The notes beneath the pieces are model-generated. The model saw nothing but the letters and a program-made list of their open reading frames with translations, was not told where the DNA came from and ran no database searches. This document shows, one piece after another, positions 26,671 through 35,261 of a DNA stretch of 38,774 nucleotides. The number at the start of each line of letters is the position of its first letter. Positions within the stretch are counted from its first letter, which is position 1. Location: contig JANYEY010000044.1 in the NCBI GenBank assembly GCA_025359685.1, forward strand, positions 1-38,774, in the 5' to 3' direction. A program made the position numbers and the translations under genes. This DNA comes from Sphingomonadaceae bacterium (lineage in GTDB: Bacteria; Pseudomonadota; Alphaproteobacteria; Sphingomonadales; Sphingomonadaceae).

Positions 26671-27599
26671 TGGCCGACACGCTGCCGCGCGTTGCGGGCA
26701 AGCTCACCCCCAACGCCCCGCTTGCGCCGCTCGTCTGGTTCAAATCGGGCGGCACCGCGCAATGGCTGTTCGAGCCCAAGGACGTTGCCGACCTGCAGCA
26801 ATTCCTGCGCGACCTCGATCCAGCCGTTCAGGTGATGGCGCTGGGCCTTGGCAGCAACCTGATCGTGCGCGATGGCGGCGTTCAGGGTGTGGTAGTGCGG
26901 CTGGGCAAGGCCTTTGCCATGGTTTCGCTCAGCGCTGATCTCACCCTCAATTGTGGCGCCGGCGCCTCAGGCATCCTCGTCTCCTCGACCGCGCGCGACA
27001 ATGGCATTGCGGGGCTCGAATTCCTCCGCTCGATCCCCGGTACCGTCGGCGGGTTCGTGCGGATGAACGGCGGCGCTTACGGCGGTGAGGTCAAGGATAT
27101 CCTCGTGGATTGTGACGTGGTGCTGCGCGATGGTTCGCTGCTGACGCTGGCGGTTGGTGAGCTTGGCTACACTTACCGCCATTCGAGCCTGCCCGAAGGC
27201 GCAATCGTGGTCGGCGCGAGGTTCAAGGGCCGCGCGGGCGAAGCACAGGCTATCCAGGCCGAGATGGACCGTATTTCCGCCAGCCGCGAAGCCAGTCAAC
27301 CGCTCCGGTCCAAAACCGGCGGCAGCACCTTCAAGAACCCCGATGGCCACAAAGCGTGGCAGCTGGTCGATCAGGCCGGGTGCCGGGGCCTCACCATGGG
27401 CGGGGCGCAGGTCAGCGAAAAGCACTGCAATTTCCTTCTCAACCTTGGCGAGGCGACCAGCGCCGATATCGAAGGCCTTGGCGAAGAAGTGCGGCGGCGG
27501 GTCATGGACACATCGGGCGTGACGCTAGAATGGGAAATTCAGCGCGTTGGCACCTGTGCTAGAGCGCCAGATCAAGAGCGAGTGGGTAAGCCGAAGTGA
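26667..27599 (+). CDS. murB: UDP-N-acetylenolpyruvoylglucosamine reductase
   Basis: FAD flavoenzyme reducing UDP-GlcNAc-enolpyruvate to UDP-MurNAc with NADPH. 310 residues from the ATG at 26667. FAD-binding parts are [18 protein letters not shown] (60-77) and [19 protein letters not shown]. The catalytic serine is Ser220 in GGSTFKNP (218-225), a pattern of type II MurB enzymes, which lack the extra loop of the E. coli protein. It sits between murC and ddl as in many alphaproteobacteria, whereas E. coli has it outside dcw. Both junctions are 4-bp overlaps. Confidence 0.97.
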   Translation: MMADTLPRVAGKLTPNAPLAPLVWFKSGGTAQWLFEPKDVADLQQFLRDLDPAVQVMALGLGSNLIVRDGGVQGVVVRLGKAFAMVSLSADLTLNCGAGASGILVSSTARDNGIAGLEFLRSIPGTVGGFVRMNGGAYGGEVKDILVDCDVVLRDGSLLTLAVGELGYTYRHSSLPEGAIVVGARFKGRAGEAQAIQAEMDRISASREASQPLRSKTGGSTFKNPDGHKAWQLVDQAGCRGLTMGGAQVSEKHCNFLLNLGEATSADIEGLGEEVRRRVMDTSGVTLEWEIQRVGTCARAPDQERVGKPK

Positions 27600-28540
27600 C
27601 TCTCCCCAAACTCCATGTTGCCGTGCTGATGGGCGGTTGGTCGAACGAGCGGTCGGTCTCGTTGATGAGCGGCGAGGGTGTCGCCACGGCGCTGGAAGAA
27701 CGCGGTCACCAGGTCACCCGCATCGACATGGACCGCAACGTCGCGCAAAAGCTCGCCGAAACCGCACCCGATGTGGTGTTCAACGCGCTCCACGGCACCC
27801 CCGGCGAGGATGGCACGGTGCAGGGCATGATGGACCTGATGGGGCTGACTTATACCCATTCTGGCATGGTCAGCTCGGTCATCGCGATTGACAAGGAACT
27901 GACCAAGCAGGCGCTGGTGCCGCACGGGATTCCGATGCCCGGCGGGCGGATCGTGCCGGTCGAGGAAATCTACGAACGCGACCCGCTTGAGCGGCCTTAT
28001 GTGCTGAAACCGGTCAACGAAGGTTCCTCAGTCGGCGTGGCGATTGTCACCAACGAGGGCAATTACGGTAATCCGATCAGCCCTGAGGCCAAGGGCCCGT
28101 GGCAGGAGTTTGACCACTTGCTGGCCGAACCGTTCATTCGCGGCAAGGAACTGACCACTGCCGTGCTGGGCGACCGCGCACTGCTGGTGACTGAGCTTAA
28201 GCCCAAGTCGGGCTTCTACGATTTCGACGCCAAGTACACTGAGGGCATGACCGAACACGTCTGCCCGGCCGAGATCCCCGATGAGATCACCCGGGCCTGC
28301 CTCGACATCGCCTTGCGCGCGCACCGCATCCTGGGCTGCAGCGGGTGCAGCCGCACCGATTTCCGGTGGGACGACGAACGCGGGATCGAAGGGCTGTTCG
28401 TGCTCGAAACCAACACCCAGCCGGGGATGACACCATTGAGCCTGGTTCCCGAACAAGCGCGTCATCTGGGGATCGAATACGGCGAGCTGGTCGAGATCAT
28501 CATCGCGGATGCACTGGCCGCCAAGGAGAAGCGCAAGTGA
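27596..28540 (+). CDS. ddl: D-alanine:D-alanine ligase
   Basis: ATP-grasp enzyme that makes the D-Ala-D-Ala used by MurF. 314 residues from a GTG overlapping the murB stop. Conserved parts are VLMGGWSNERSVSL (catalytic Glu18), NALHGTPGEDGTVQG, YTHSGMVSSVIAIDKELTK, LKPVNEGSSVGV and ETNTQPGMTPLSLVPEQA near the C-terminus. It corresponds to DdlB of E. coli by position (before ftsQ). The stop overlaps the ftsQ GTG. Confidence 0.97.
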   Translation: MTLPKLHVAVLMGGWSNERSVSLMSGEGVATALEERGHQVTRIDMDRNVAQKLAETAPDVVFNALHGTPGEDGTVQGMMDLMGLTYTHSGMVSSVIAIDKELTKQALVPHGIPMPGGRIVPVEEIYERDPLERPYVLKPVNEGSSVGVAIVTNEGNYGNPISPEAKGPWQEFDHLLAEPFIRGKELTTAVLGDRALLVTELKPKSGFYDFDAKYTEGMTEHVCPAEIPDEITRACLDIALRAHRILGCSGCSRTDFRWDDERGIEGLFVLETNTQPGMTPLSLVPEQARHLGIEYGELVEIIIADALAAKEKRK

Positions 28541-29511
28541 GCGGCACCAAGATCAGGCGCGGCGGCAAAAGCGCGCGGCGCTCCGCCTCGGCGCAGGGCA
28601 AGGCGCGGCAGGTCCGCGCCGCCAAGGCGCGCACGGGTTCGGCGATCGACACGGTGATGGCGATCCAGCCGTTCAACGAACGCCAGTTACACCGCATCTT
28701 CCTTGCGGTGATCCTTGGCGGCGCGGTGGTGCTGGCGTGGATGGCAGCAAGCTTTGCCGGGGTGCCGGCGATGGCGCAGGATCAGGTGGCACACCTCGCC
28801 CATCAGGCCGGGTTCGAGCTGCACAACGTCAACGTGCGCGGGACCAAGCACCTGAATGAACTCAAGGTCTATCAGATTGCGCTGGCCGACCGTGACCGGG
28901 CGATGCCGTTCATTGATGTAGGAGCAGTGCGTGGGCGCTTGATGGGCCTTTCGTGGGTTGAAGACGCGCGGGTTTCGCGCCAGCTGCCCGATACGCTGGT
29001 GATCGACATTGTTGAGCGCAAGCCGGTCGCAGTGCTGTCAAAGCCGGACAAGTTCGTGCTGATCGATGCCACCGGGCGTGAGCTTGAGGTGGTTTCGGAA
29101 GACCGCACCAAGGGCAAGCTGGTGCTGTCCGGGCCTGGTGCCGGGCAGCAAGTTGCCGCGCTGTCCGGGCTGCTCGATGCCGCGCCCGCGCTGCGCCCGC
29201 AGTTGAAGAGCGCCGAATGGATCGGCAATCGCCGCTGGAACCTGACCTTCAAGACCGGGCAGCTGCTTGCGCTGCCCGAAGGCAAGGATGAAAGCGCCAA
29301 GGCGCTGGTCACCTTCGCCCAGCTCGACGGGCGCAACCGCCTGCTCGGCGGCAAGGCCGTGGCCTTTGATATGCGCGCGGGCGACCGCATTTACATCCGC
29401 ATGCCCGAACGCACCGACGCGGTGGAATCGGCGCATATTGCGCCGACCGTTACCGCCAGCGCCGCGCCGACGCCCATGCCGACCAAGCAGCCGAAGAAGG
29501 AACAGAACTGA
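28537..29511 (+). CDS. ftsQ: Cell division protein FtsQ
   Basis: Bitopic divisome protein that nucleates the FtsQLB complex in the periplasm. 324 residues from a GTG overlapping the ddl stop. It has a basic cytoplasmic tail (1-50), one helix (about 53-73) and a POTRA domain (about 93-162, FELHNVNVRGTKHL ... LPDTLVIDIVERKPVAVL). A beta domain and a Pro/Thr/Lys-rich tail after about residue 295 complete it. It is longer than E. coli FtsQ (276) because of both tails, as is usual in alphaproteobacteria. It shares one base with ftsA (TGATG). Confidence 0.95.
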   Translation: MSGTKIRRGGKSARRSASAQGKARQVRAAKARTGSAIDTVMAIQPFNERQLHRIFLAVILGGAVVLAWMAASFAGVPAMAQDQVAHLAHQAGFELHNVNVRGTKHLNELKVYQIALADRDRAMPFIDVGAVRGRLMGLSWVEDARVSRQLPDTLVIDIVERKPVAVLSKPDKFVLIDATGRELEVVSEDRTKGKLVLSGPGAGQQVAALSGLLDAAPALRPQLKSAEWIGNRRWNLTFKTGQLLALPEGKDESAKALVTFAQLDGRNRLLGGKAVAFDMRAGDRIYIRMPERTDAVESAHIAPTVTASAAPTPMPTKQPKKEQN

Positions 29512-30791
29512 TGCCGCCGCCCCGCATTTCGCGCGTGTTCGGCGCGGTCAATATTGGTTCGTTCCGGATTTCGGCGATGGTCGCCGGGCTTAGCGAGACC
29601 GGCGAAATGCTGGTGCTGGGCAGCGGCCACCGCGCGGCGCAGGGGATCAAGCGCGGTTATGTAACCGACATGGCGGCGGCGACCTTTGCGGTGCGTGACG
29701 CGGTTGAACGGGCAGAAAAGATGGCCAACACCTCGGTCTCGAGCGTGTGGATCGGTACCTCGGGCGCGGGCCTTGCCAGCTCGGTCGCGCAGGTTGAGGT
29801 CGATATCGGCGGGCGCCGGATCGAGGCCGACGATATCGATCACCTGCTGATCTCGGCGCGCGACGTAATCCAGCCCGACGGGCGGATGGTGCTGCACGCG
29901 CAGCCGGCGCATTACACGCTCGACGGGGCAGATGGCGTCGCCGATCCCAAGGGGCTCCACGCCGAACGGCTCGGGGTCGATATCCACGTGATGCTCGCCG
30001 ATGGCGCGCCGATCCGCAACATTACCGAAGCGGTGCAGAACGCGCACCTCGATGTCGAAGGCGTCGTCGGCTCGCCGATCGCCGCGGGCTATGCCTGTCT
30101 GTCCGCCGAAGAACGCGAACTGGGCGTGGCCCTGGTCGAATTTGGCGGCGAGGTGACCAATGTTTCGGTCTATGCCGCAGGCATGTTGCTGGGCCTCGTG
30201 ACGATCCCGCTGGGTTCGGGCGATATCACCGACGCCGTCGCTTCGGCCTTCGGGATCCGCCGGTTCCAGGCCGAACGACTGAAGTGCGTCCACGGCTCGG
30301 CCATCGCCAGCCCGTCGGATCACCGCGAGATGATCCCGGTCAACGCGCCGGGCGAGGAAACCGGCGGCCCGGCCGCGCGCCATGCCGATGACAAGAACCG
30401 CGTGCCGCGTGCCGAACTGGTTTCGGTGATCACCACGCAGCTGGCGGCCTGGACCGAAGAAGTGGGCAGGGCGCTCAAAGCGCTGGGGTTCAGCGGCCAG
30501 CGCGGGCAATTGGTGGTTCTGACCGGCGGCGGCGCGGAACTTGCCGGACTGCCCGATTACGTCCAGGCCGCGCTGGGCAAGCCCGTGCGCATCGGCCGTC
30601 CGCAGCACCTCAAAGGTCTGGCCGAGGCCCATGCGACGCCCGGTTTCACCACGCTCGCCGGGCTCGTGCTCTATGCCGCCGCCGATCCGGTCGACATCCG
30701 GGCGGTCGGCAGAAACTACCAGCCGATCGTGCGCTACAAGGGTTTTAAGCTGGCCGGGCGACTGTACCAGGCCATGCGCGAGTATTTTTGA
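29511..30791 (+). CDS. ftsA: Cell division protein FtsA
   Basis: Actin-like ATPase that tethers FtsZ filaments to the inner membrane and recruits the divisome. 426 residues. Features are the early NIGSFRISAMVAG phosphate loop, the 1C domain around ISARDVIQPDGRMVLHAQP, and phosphate/adenosine loops VEFGGEVTNVSVYAAG and LTGGGAELAGL. The C-terminal RLYQAMREYF is a short amphipathic basic/aromatic tail, consistent with the membrane-targeting helix. It is the last gene of the overlapping block; 149 bp separate it from ftsZ. Confidence 0.97.
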   Translation: MPPPRISRVFGAVNIGSFRISAMVAGLSETGEMLVLGSGHRAAQGIKRGYVTDMAAATFAVRDAVERAEKMANTSVSSVWIGTSGAGLASSVAQVEVDIGGRRIEADDIDHLLISARDVIQPDGRMVLHAQPAHYTLDGADGVADPKGLHAERLGVDIHVMLADGAPIRNITEAVQNAHLDVEGVVGSPIAAGYACLSAEERELGVALVEFGGEVTNVSVYAAGMLLGLVTIPLGSGDITDAVASAFGIRRFQAERLKCVHGSAIASPSDHREMIPVNAPGEETGGPAARHADDKNRVPRAELVSVITTQLAAWTEEVGRALKALGFSGQRGQLVVLTGGGAELAGLPDYVQAALGKPVRIGRPQHLKGLAEAHATPGFTTLAGLVLYAAADPVDIRAVGRNYQPIVRYKGFKLAGRLYQAMREYF

Positions 30792-30940
30792 GGTGCAGCG
30801 GTCTAAACCTATGCACGGCACTGCGTCCCCGGTGACTGTGGACAAAGGTTGCTATTGCTTTGATTCGCTGATTCTAACGGTGCAAGAACCGTGTTAACTG
30901 TATGTATTGCATCCGCCCGCAAAGGCCAGGAGACGTCTGA
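30792..30940 (+). promoter_or_regulatory. ftsA-ftsZ intergenic region with DnaA-box-like site and inverted repeat
   Basis: This 149-bp gap breaks an otherwise gapless operon, so ftsZ probably has its own promoter here. TGTGGACAA at 30837-30845 is one mismatch from the inverse of the DnaA box TTATCCACA. AACGGT-gcaaga-ACCGT at 30876-30892 is an inverted repeat, followed by GTTAAC. DnaA and CtrA control ftsZ in Caulobacter, so both are worth testing, but only a half CtrA motif is present. The ftsZ ribosome site AGGAGA lies seven bases before the ATG. Confidence 0.45.
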
Positions 30941-32566
30941 ATGAGCATCAATATCGGAGCGCCCGCTGTTGAAGAGCTGCGGCCCCGGATCACCGTGATC
31001 GGGGTTGGTGGAGCTGGCGGCAACGCCATTGCCAACATGATCACCGCCGGGATCGAAGGCGTCGACTTTGTCGTCGCCAACACCGACGCGCAGGCGCTCA
31101 ACAATTCGATCTCGGAACACCGCATCCAGCTGGGCTCGGACATCACGCAGGGTCTTGGCGCCGGCGCCCGGCCCGAAGTGGGCCGCGCCGCCGCGGAAGA
31201 GAGCATGGCCGAGATCGAGCGCGCGCTTGACGGAGTGCACATGTGCTTCATCGCCGCGGGCATGGGCGGCGGCACCGGCACCGGTGCGGCGCCGGTGGTG
31301 GCCAAGGCGGCGCGTGACAAGGGCGTGCTGACCGTGGGCGTGGTAACCAAGCCGTTCCTGTTTGAAGGCACCCGCCGGATGCGCGCGGCCGATGCCGGGA
31401 TCGAAGAGCTGCAAAAGCACGTCGATACCCTGATCGTCATCCCCAACCAGAACCTGTTCTTGGTCGCCAAGGCGGAAACCACCTTCAAAGAAGCGTTCCA
31501 GATGGCCGACGAGGTGCTCCAGCAGGGGGTGCGCTCGATCACCGACCTGATGGTCATGCCGGGCCTGATCAACCTCGATTTTGCCGACGTCCGCTCAGTC
31601 ATGGCCGAAATGGGCAAGGCGATGATGGGCACCGGCGAAGGCAGCGGCGAAAACCGCGCATTGGAAGCCGCCGAAAAGGCTATCGCCAACCCGCTGCTCG
31701 ATGGCGTTTCGATGCAAGGCGCCAAGGGGGTGATCATCTCGATCATCGGCGGCGAAGACATGAAGCTGCTCGAAGTCGACGAAGCCGCGAACCACATCCG
31801 CGAACTGGTCGATCCCAACGCCAACATCATCTGGGGCTCTGCGTTCAACCCTGACTTGCAAGGCAAGATCCGCGTCTCGGTGGTCGCCACCGGGATCGAG
31901 CAGACCGCCTCGATGGCCGAAGAGGCCGCGCGCCCGTTCAACATGGGCGGATCGCGCGGACCCGCGCGCCCCGCGATGAGCGCGCCGCCGGCCGCCGAAC
32001 CACTGTTTGATCGTTCGGCCCCGGCGCAGCCCGAACCGGCATCTGAACCGGTCGCCGAAGCGAGCCAGCCCGAACCGTCAACCAGTTTTGCGGACGATGA
32101 TTGGGATACGCCTGCGCCTGCAGCCGGAGAAGAAGCTGCGGCTGATCCGCTGGAGCTTGATCTGGAAGCCGACAATGGCGGCGAAGCCGAAGTCTCAGCC
32201 GATGCCGGCAGCGGCGATGGTGACGAGCTGCTGCTCGATGCCTCGCGGCTGATCGAAGAAGATGCGCCGGTTTCGGGCGGCGGGATGATGTCAGGACGGC
32301 GTCGCGGCTTAATCTCGAGCGATGACGACACCGTCAGTGAAGGCGGCGAGGGCGGTGCCCCTGCGGCTGAACCGGCTGCTCCGGCAAGCAGTGCGACGGT
32401 AGAACGCCCGGCCGCGCCCAAGCTCGGCGGCGGGGCAACGTTGTTCGAGCGCATGGCCAACCTGTCACGCGGCGGGCGCTCGGCCAGCGAAGCCGAAGAC
32501 GATGGCGACGGCGATGGTCCGTCAATCTCGATCCCGCGCTTCCTCGGCCGTCAGAACAACCAGTAA
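30941..32566 (+). CDS. ftsZ: Cell division protein FtsZ
   Basis: Tubulin-like GTPase that forms the cytokinetic ring and directs septal wall synthesis. 541 residues. The GTP signature GGGTGTG is at 109-115 after GVGGAGGNA (21-29), and the catalytic T7 loop NLDFADVR is at 211-218. A long disordered, strongly acidic Ala/Glu/Asp/Pro linker (about 330-520) makes it much longer than E. coli FtsZ (383), typical of alphaproteobacteria. The C-terminal peptide [11 protein letters not shown], which binds FtsA and other partners, is intact. lpxC, which often follows ftsZ, is absent. Confidence 0.98.
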   Translation: MSINIGAPAVEELRPRITVIGVGGAGGNAIANMITAGIEGVDFVVANTDAQALNNSISEHRIQLGSDITQGLGAGARPEVGRAAAEESMAEIERALDGVHMCFIAAGMGGGTGTGAAPVVAKAARDKGVLTVGVVTKPFLFEGTRRMRAADAGIEELQKHVDTLIVIPNQNLFLVAKAETTFKEAFQMADEVLQQGVRSITDLMVMPGLINLDFADVRSVMAEMGKAMMGTGEGSGENRALEAAEKAIANPLLDGVSMQGAKGVIISIIGGEDMKLLEVDEAANHIRELVDPNANIIWGSAFNPDLQGKIRVSVVATGIEQTASMAEEAARPFNMGGSRGPARPAMSAPPAAEPLFDRSAPAQPEPASEPVAEASQPEPSTSFADDDWDTPAPAAGEEAAADPLELDLEADNGGEAEVSADAGSGDGDELLLDASRLIEEDAPVSGGGMMSGRRRGLISSDDDTVSEGGEGGAPAAEPAAPASSATVERPAAPKLGGGATLFERMANLSRGGRSASEAEDDGDGDGPSISIPRFLGRQNNQ

Positions 32567-32572
32567 ACGAAA

Positions 32573-32604
32573 GCTGACGCCGCGGCATTAGGCCGCGGTT
32601 CAGC
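32573..32604 (+). terminator. GC-rich stem-loop after ftsZ
   Basis: The stem is GCTGA + CCGCGGC, loop ATTAG, then GCCGCGG + TCAGC, with a small internal bulge. It starts 7 bp after the ftsZ stop. No U-tract follows, so it may attenuate, stabilise the ftsZ mRNA end or terminate weakly; the SPOR gene begins 65 bp later. Confidence 0.5.
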
Positions 32605-32668
32605 CAACCGGGTGCAAATGAGGTGCCGGCCGCTTGCCTGCGGCTGGCAGAGGGTTCAGATCACCGCC

Positions 32669-34456
32669 ATGTTGAGACCTATCGGCCGCCGCTGTGCACG
32701 TAGCCTGATGCTCGCCGGTGCCGCGCTGGGGCTCGCCTCGCTTGGGCTGCCGGGTGCAGCCGTGGCCGATCCGGTGGTCCAGCCGCTGCCCCAGCAATCG
32801 CCGGGCATGAAGCTCAACGATGCGCTGAACCAGCTGGCCAAGAACCCGCAAGACCTTGAAGCGCTGATCGCCGCAGGGCGCGCCTCGCTCGAACTGGGGG
32901 ACGTGCAAGCGGCGATCGGGTTTTTCCAGCGCGCAGACACGCTGTGGCCGGGTTCGGTCCGCGCCAAGACCGGTCTGGCCGGTGCCTATGCGCTGGGCGA
33001 CGATCCGATTGCCGCGATCCAGCTGTTCAACCAGGCCGAAAAGCTGGGGCCGATCGATGCTGCGCGCATTGCCGATCGCGGACTCGCTTATGACCTGATC
33101 GGCGATTACCAGACCGCGCAAGGCTATTACCGTCAGGCGCTGGGGATCGAAGCCAGCGATGAAGCTGCGCGGCGGCTGGCCGTGAGCCAGGCCATCGCCG
33201 GGGACCGGCGCGGGATGGAGGTGACGCTTGGTCCATTGCTCCAGAAGCAGGACAAGGCGGCCTGGCGCACCCGGGCCTTCGCCCTTGCGATCCTGGGCGT
33301 GCCCGATGAGGCCGAGAGCATCGCGCGCCAGACCATGCCTGCGGACATGGCCAATTCGATGTCCGGATATCTGCGCTACATGCCCAAGCTGACCCCGGCG
33401 CAGCAGGCTTCAGCCGCAAACCTCGGGCAATTTCCGCGCGCTGCCGACATTGGCCAGAACGATCCGCGCTTTGCCGCCTACATGCGCCCGCACGCGGCAT
33501 TGGCAGCCGCCTCGCCGGTGCCGGGTCCGGTCAAGCCCGATGCAAAGGGCAAGGACAAAGGCAAGAAGGGCAAGGATCAACAGGTCGTTGCGGTGGCTGC
33601 AGCCGTGCCCAACCCGCCGGTTGGCCGCGAGGTTGACGGCAAGCCAGTCCAGATAGCGATGGCCGCGCCTCAGCCGCTCGTGCCCAGACCTGTTCCAGCG
33701 CCTTTGCCGTCACCCGCGCCTGCGCCCAGCCCGCCCGCAGTGCCCCGGCCGGTGCCGGTGACCACCACGCCCGGGCCGGGCTTCGCCTCGATCGCTGCGG
33801 TTTCGACCAAGCCCGGGCAAAGCTTCGACCTGCGCCAGCAAAGCAAGCCCCCGGCACCGTCGCCATCGCCCCCTCCGGTACTGCCAGCGCCCAAGCCGGT
33901 GCCCAGACCGGCACCGAAACCGGTACCCAAACCCGCGCCCGAATCCATCGACGAGGCCTTTGCCGACTTCACCCCGCCGAGCCGCGAGACCGAACCGCAA
34001 GCGGGGGCGGTGGACCTCAGGCATCTCGACCGCACCGTGAAGGTGCCAGCGAACGCCAAGCCAGCCGAAAAGCCCGACGACAAGCCAGTGCTGGGTGTGA
34101 AGGGCAAGCCTGGAGACAAGGCTTCGGACAAGGCCAAAGACAAAGACAAAGACAAGAAAGACAGCAAGCTAAGCCAGCCGAGCCGATTCTGGGTTCAGGT
34201 CGCAACGGGCCGTGACAAGGCGGCGCTCGGCTCTGACTGGCGGCGCATGGGCAAGGATGACCCAGCGGTGTTCAAAGGCAAGAAGCCGTTCATCACCGCC
34301 TGGGGACAGACCAACCGGCTGCTGATCGGTCCGTTCGAAACCCAGAAAGAGGCCAATGCCTTCGTCGCCGCGCTCAAGAAGGTCGACTTCAGCGGTGCCT
34401 TCGTCTGGACCAGCGCGGCGGGCCAAGTGGTCGATCCGCTTGCCCCCGCGAAGTAG
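32669..34456 (+). CDS. Secreted TPR / proline-rich / SPOR-domain protein
   Basis: 595 residues from the ATG at 32669. A signal peptide ends near residue 33 (PGAAVA). TPR-like helices follow at about 45-190, with LNQLAKNPQDLEALIAAGRASLELGDVQAAIGFFQRA readable as repeat units in two pieces. A long Pro/Lys-rich disordered linker (about 275-500) contains repeated PKPVP-type units. The C-terminal 90 residues (SRFWVQVATG ... LLIGPFETQKEANAFVAALKK) are a SPOR domain. SPOR domains bind denuded glycan at septa, so the protein is probably a periplasmic septal factor. Its place directly behind ftsZ fits. A DedD- or FtsN-like role is inference; unlike those it has a signal peptide and TPRs instead of a membrane anchor. 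Confidence 0.85.
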   Translation: MLRPIGRRCARSLMLAGAALGLASLGLPGAAVADPVVQPLPQQSPGMKLNDALNQLAKNPQDLEALIAAGRASLELGDVQAAIGFFQRADTLWPGSVRAKTGLAGAYALGDDPIAAIQLFNQAEKLGPIDAARIADRGLAYDLIGDYQTAQGYYRQALGIEASDEAARRLAVSQAIAGDRRGMEVTLGPLLQKQDKAAWRTRAFALAILGVPDEAESIARQTMPADMANSMSGYLRYMPKLTPAQQASAANLGQFPRAADIGQNDPRFAAYMRPHAALAAASPVPGPVKPDAKGKDKGKKGKDQQVVAVAAAVPNPPVGREVDGKPVQIAMAAPQPLVPRPVPAPLPSPAPAPSPPAVPRPVPVTTTPGPGFASIAAVSTKPGQSFDLRQQSKPPAPSPSPPPVLPAPKPVPRPAPKPVPKPAPESIDEAFADFTPPSRETEPQAGAVDLRHLDRTVKVPANAKPAEKPDDKPVLGVKGKPGDKASDKAKDKDKDKKDSKLSQPSRFWVQVATGRDKAALGSDWRRMGKDDPAVFKGKKPFITAWGQTNRLLIGPFETQKEANAFVAALKKVDFSGAFVWTSAAGQVVDPLAPAK

Positions 34457-34584
34457 CCTGCCCACCGCTTTTCCACACTTTCTCAACAGGCTTGTCGAGT
34501 TATGCGCAGACGAGCGACATGACGTCATTGTCCTTTGTGCGCAAGTCGCGCCATCCAGCGCCAATGATGCAGGCTAACCACGAC

Positions 34585-35070
34585 ATGGAACGGGACGACG
34601 ATGCTGCCCCCGTCGACATGCTCGCTTCGTTGTTCGAAGCGCGCGGCTGGCCTTGCGAATTCGTCGGCGAGGACGAGATTTCGGGCGAGATCAAGGGCAG
34701 CTGGGCGAGCTATACCGTGCGCGGGGTCTGGCGACACGAAGATCACGTGCTGCAGCTGCTGTGCCTGCCCGATATCCGCGTGCCCGAAGACAAGCGCAGC
34801 GCGGTGTTCGAACTGCTCGCGCTGGTCAACGAACAGCTGTGGGTCGGGCACTTCGACTTGTGGTCGAACGGCAGCGTGCTGCTCTATCGCCACGGCCTGC
34901 TGCTGGGCGACGATGGCTTGCTCAGCCTCAGCCAGGCGCAAGTTGCGGTCGAAGCCGCGGTCGAGGAGTGCGACCGGTTCTACCCCGCCTTCCAGTTCGT
35001 GCTGTGGGGCGACAAGAGCCCGGCTGAAGCACTCGCCAGCTCGATGGTTGACGCTGCGGGCGAGGCTTAG
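34585..35070 (+). CDS. YbjN domain-containing protein
   Basis: 161 residues from the ATG at 34585, chosen because MERDDDAAPVDMLASLFEARGWP matches how sphingomonad homologues begin. Upstream ATGs at 34564 and 34567 are possible and all have weak ribosome sites. The body (ISGEIKGSWASYTVRGVWRHED, LWVGHFDLWSNGSVLLYRHGL, CDRFYPAFQFVLWG) is the YbjN family (PF10722). It adopts a type-III-secretion-chaperone-like fold, and in E. coli affects motility and stress when overexpressed. The molecular role is unknown. No signal or membrane segment is seen, so it is cytoplasmic. Confidence 0.88.
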   Translation: MERDDDAAPVDMLASLFEARGWPCEFVGEDEISGEIKGSWASYTVRGVWRHEDHVLQLLCLPDIRVPEDKRSAVFELLALVNEQLWVGHFDLWSNGSVLLYRHGLLLGDDGLLSLSQAQVAVEAAVEECDRFYPAFQFVLWGDKSPAEALASSMVDAAGEA

Positions 35071-35130
35071 TCCGTACCCGGCAAAATTCGCTGTCCTACA
35101 GCGCCGCCATGGTGGCATGAGGTGCGCATG

Positions 35131-35168
35131 TGCAACTTGCTCGGCCAGTATGAAACTTGCTTGGCAAG
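35131..35168. repeat. Two 18-bp direct repeats at 20-bp phase upstream of proC
   Basis: Copies at 35131-35148 (tgcaacttgctcggccag) and 35151-35168 (tgaaacttgcttggcaag) agree at 15 of 18 positions and are spaced by two helical turns. The second contains a perfect CTTGC-TTG-GCAAG palindrome; the first is the same with one mismatch. This is what a tandem operator for a dimeric regulator looks like. The regulator is unknown. Confidence 0.55.
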
Positions 35169-35218
35169 CCGATCATATGGATCAAGCGGGACGGAGGGTT
35201 TTTCTTCGTCTGGACTGT

Positions 35219-35236
35219 GGTCCAAGCGGTCCAAGC
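35219..35236. repeat. 9-bp perfect tandem repeat before proC
   Basis: GGTCCAAGC occurs twice without a gap, just behind a TGGAC-TGTG-GTCCA hairpin (35211-35224). The repeats end 25 bp before the proC start, so they lie in its mRNA leader or promoter. Confidence 0.5.
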
Positions 35237-35261
35237 GCAGGTGGATGAGAGGTTTTTGCGC

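Noticed and set aside
29391..30845. 484-codon open frame antisense to ftsA
   Set aside because: Covers a fully recognisable ftsA; His/Arg/Gly-rich composition is typical of shadow frames in high-GC DNA.
30849..30877. TTGCTA-N17-TTCTAA as a sigma-70 promoter of ftsZ
   Set aside because: The -10 matches at only two positions; too weak to list as a promoter.
30874..32460. 528-codon open frame antisense to ftsZ, extremely Ser/Ala-rich
   Set aside because: It mirrors the GC-rich codon bias of ftsZ, has no ribosome site and no family-like segments.
34469..34477. TTTTCCACA, a DnaA-box-like site after the SPOR gene
   Set aside because: A single imperfect box with no AT-rich unwinding region, dnaA or parA nearby; not evidence for an origin.
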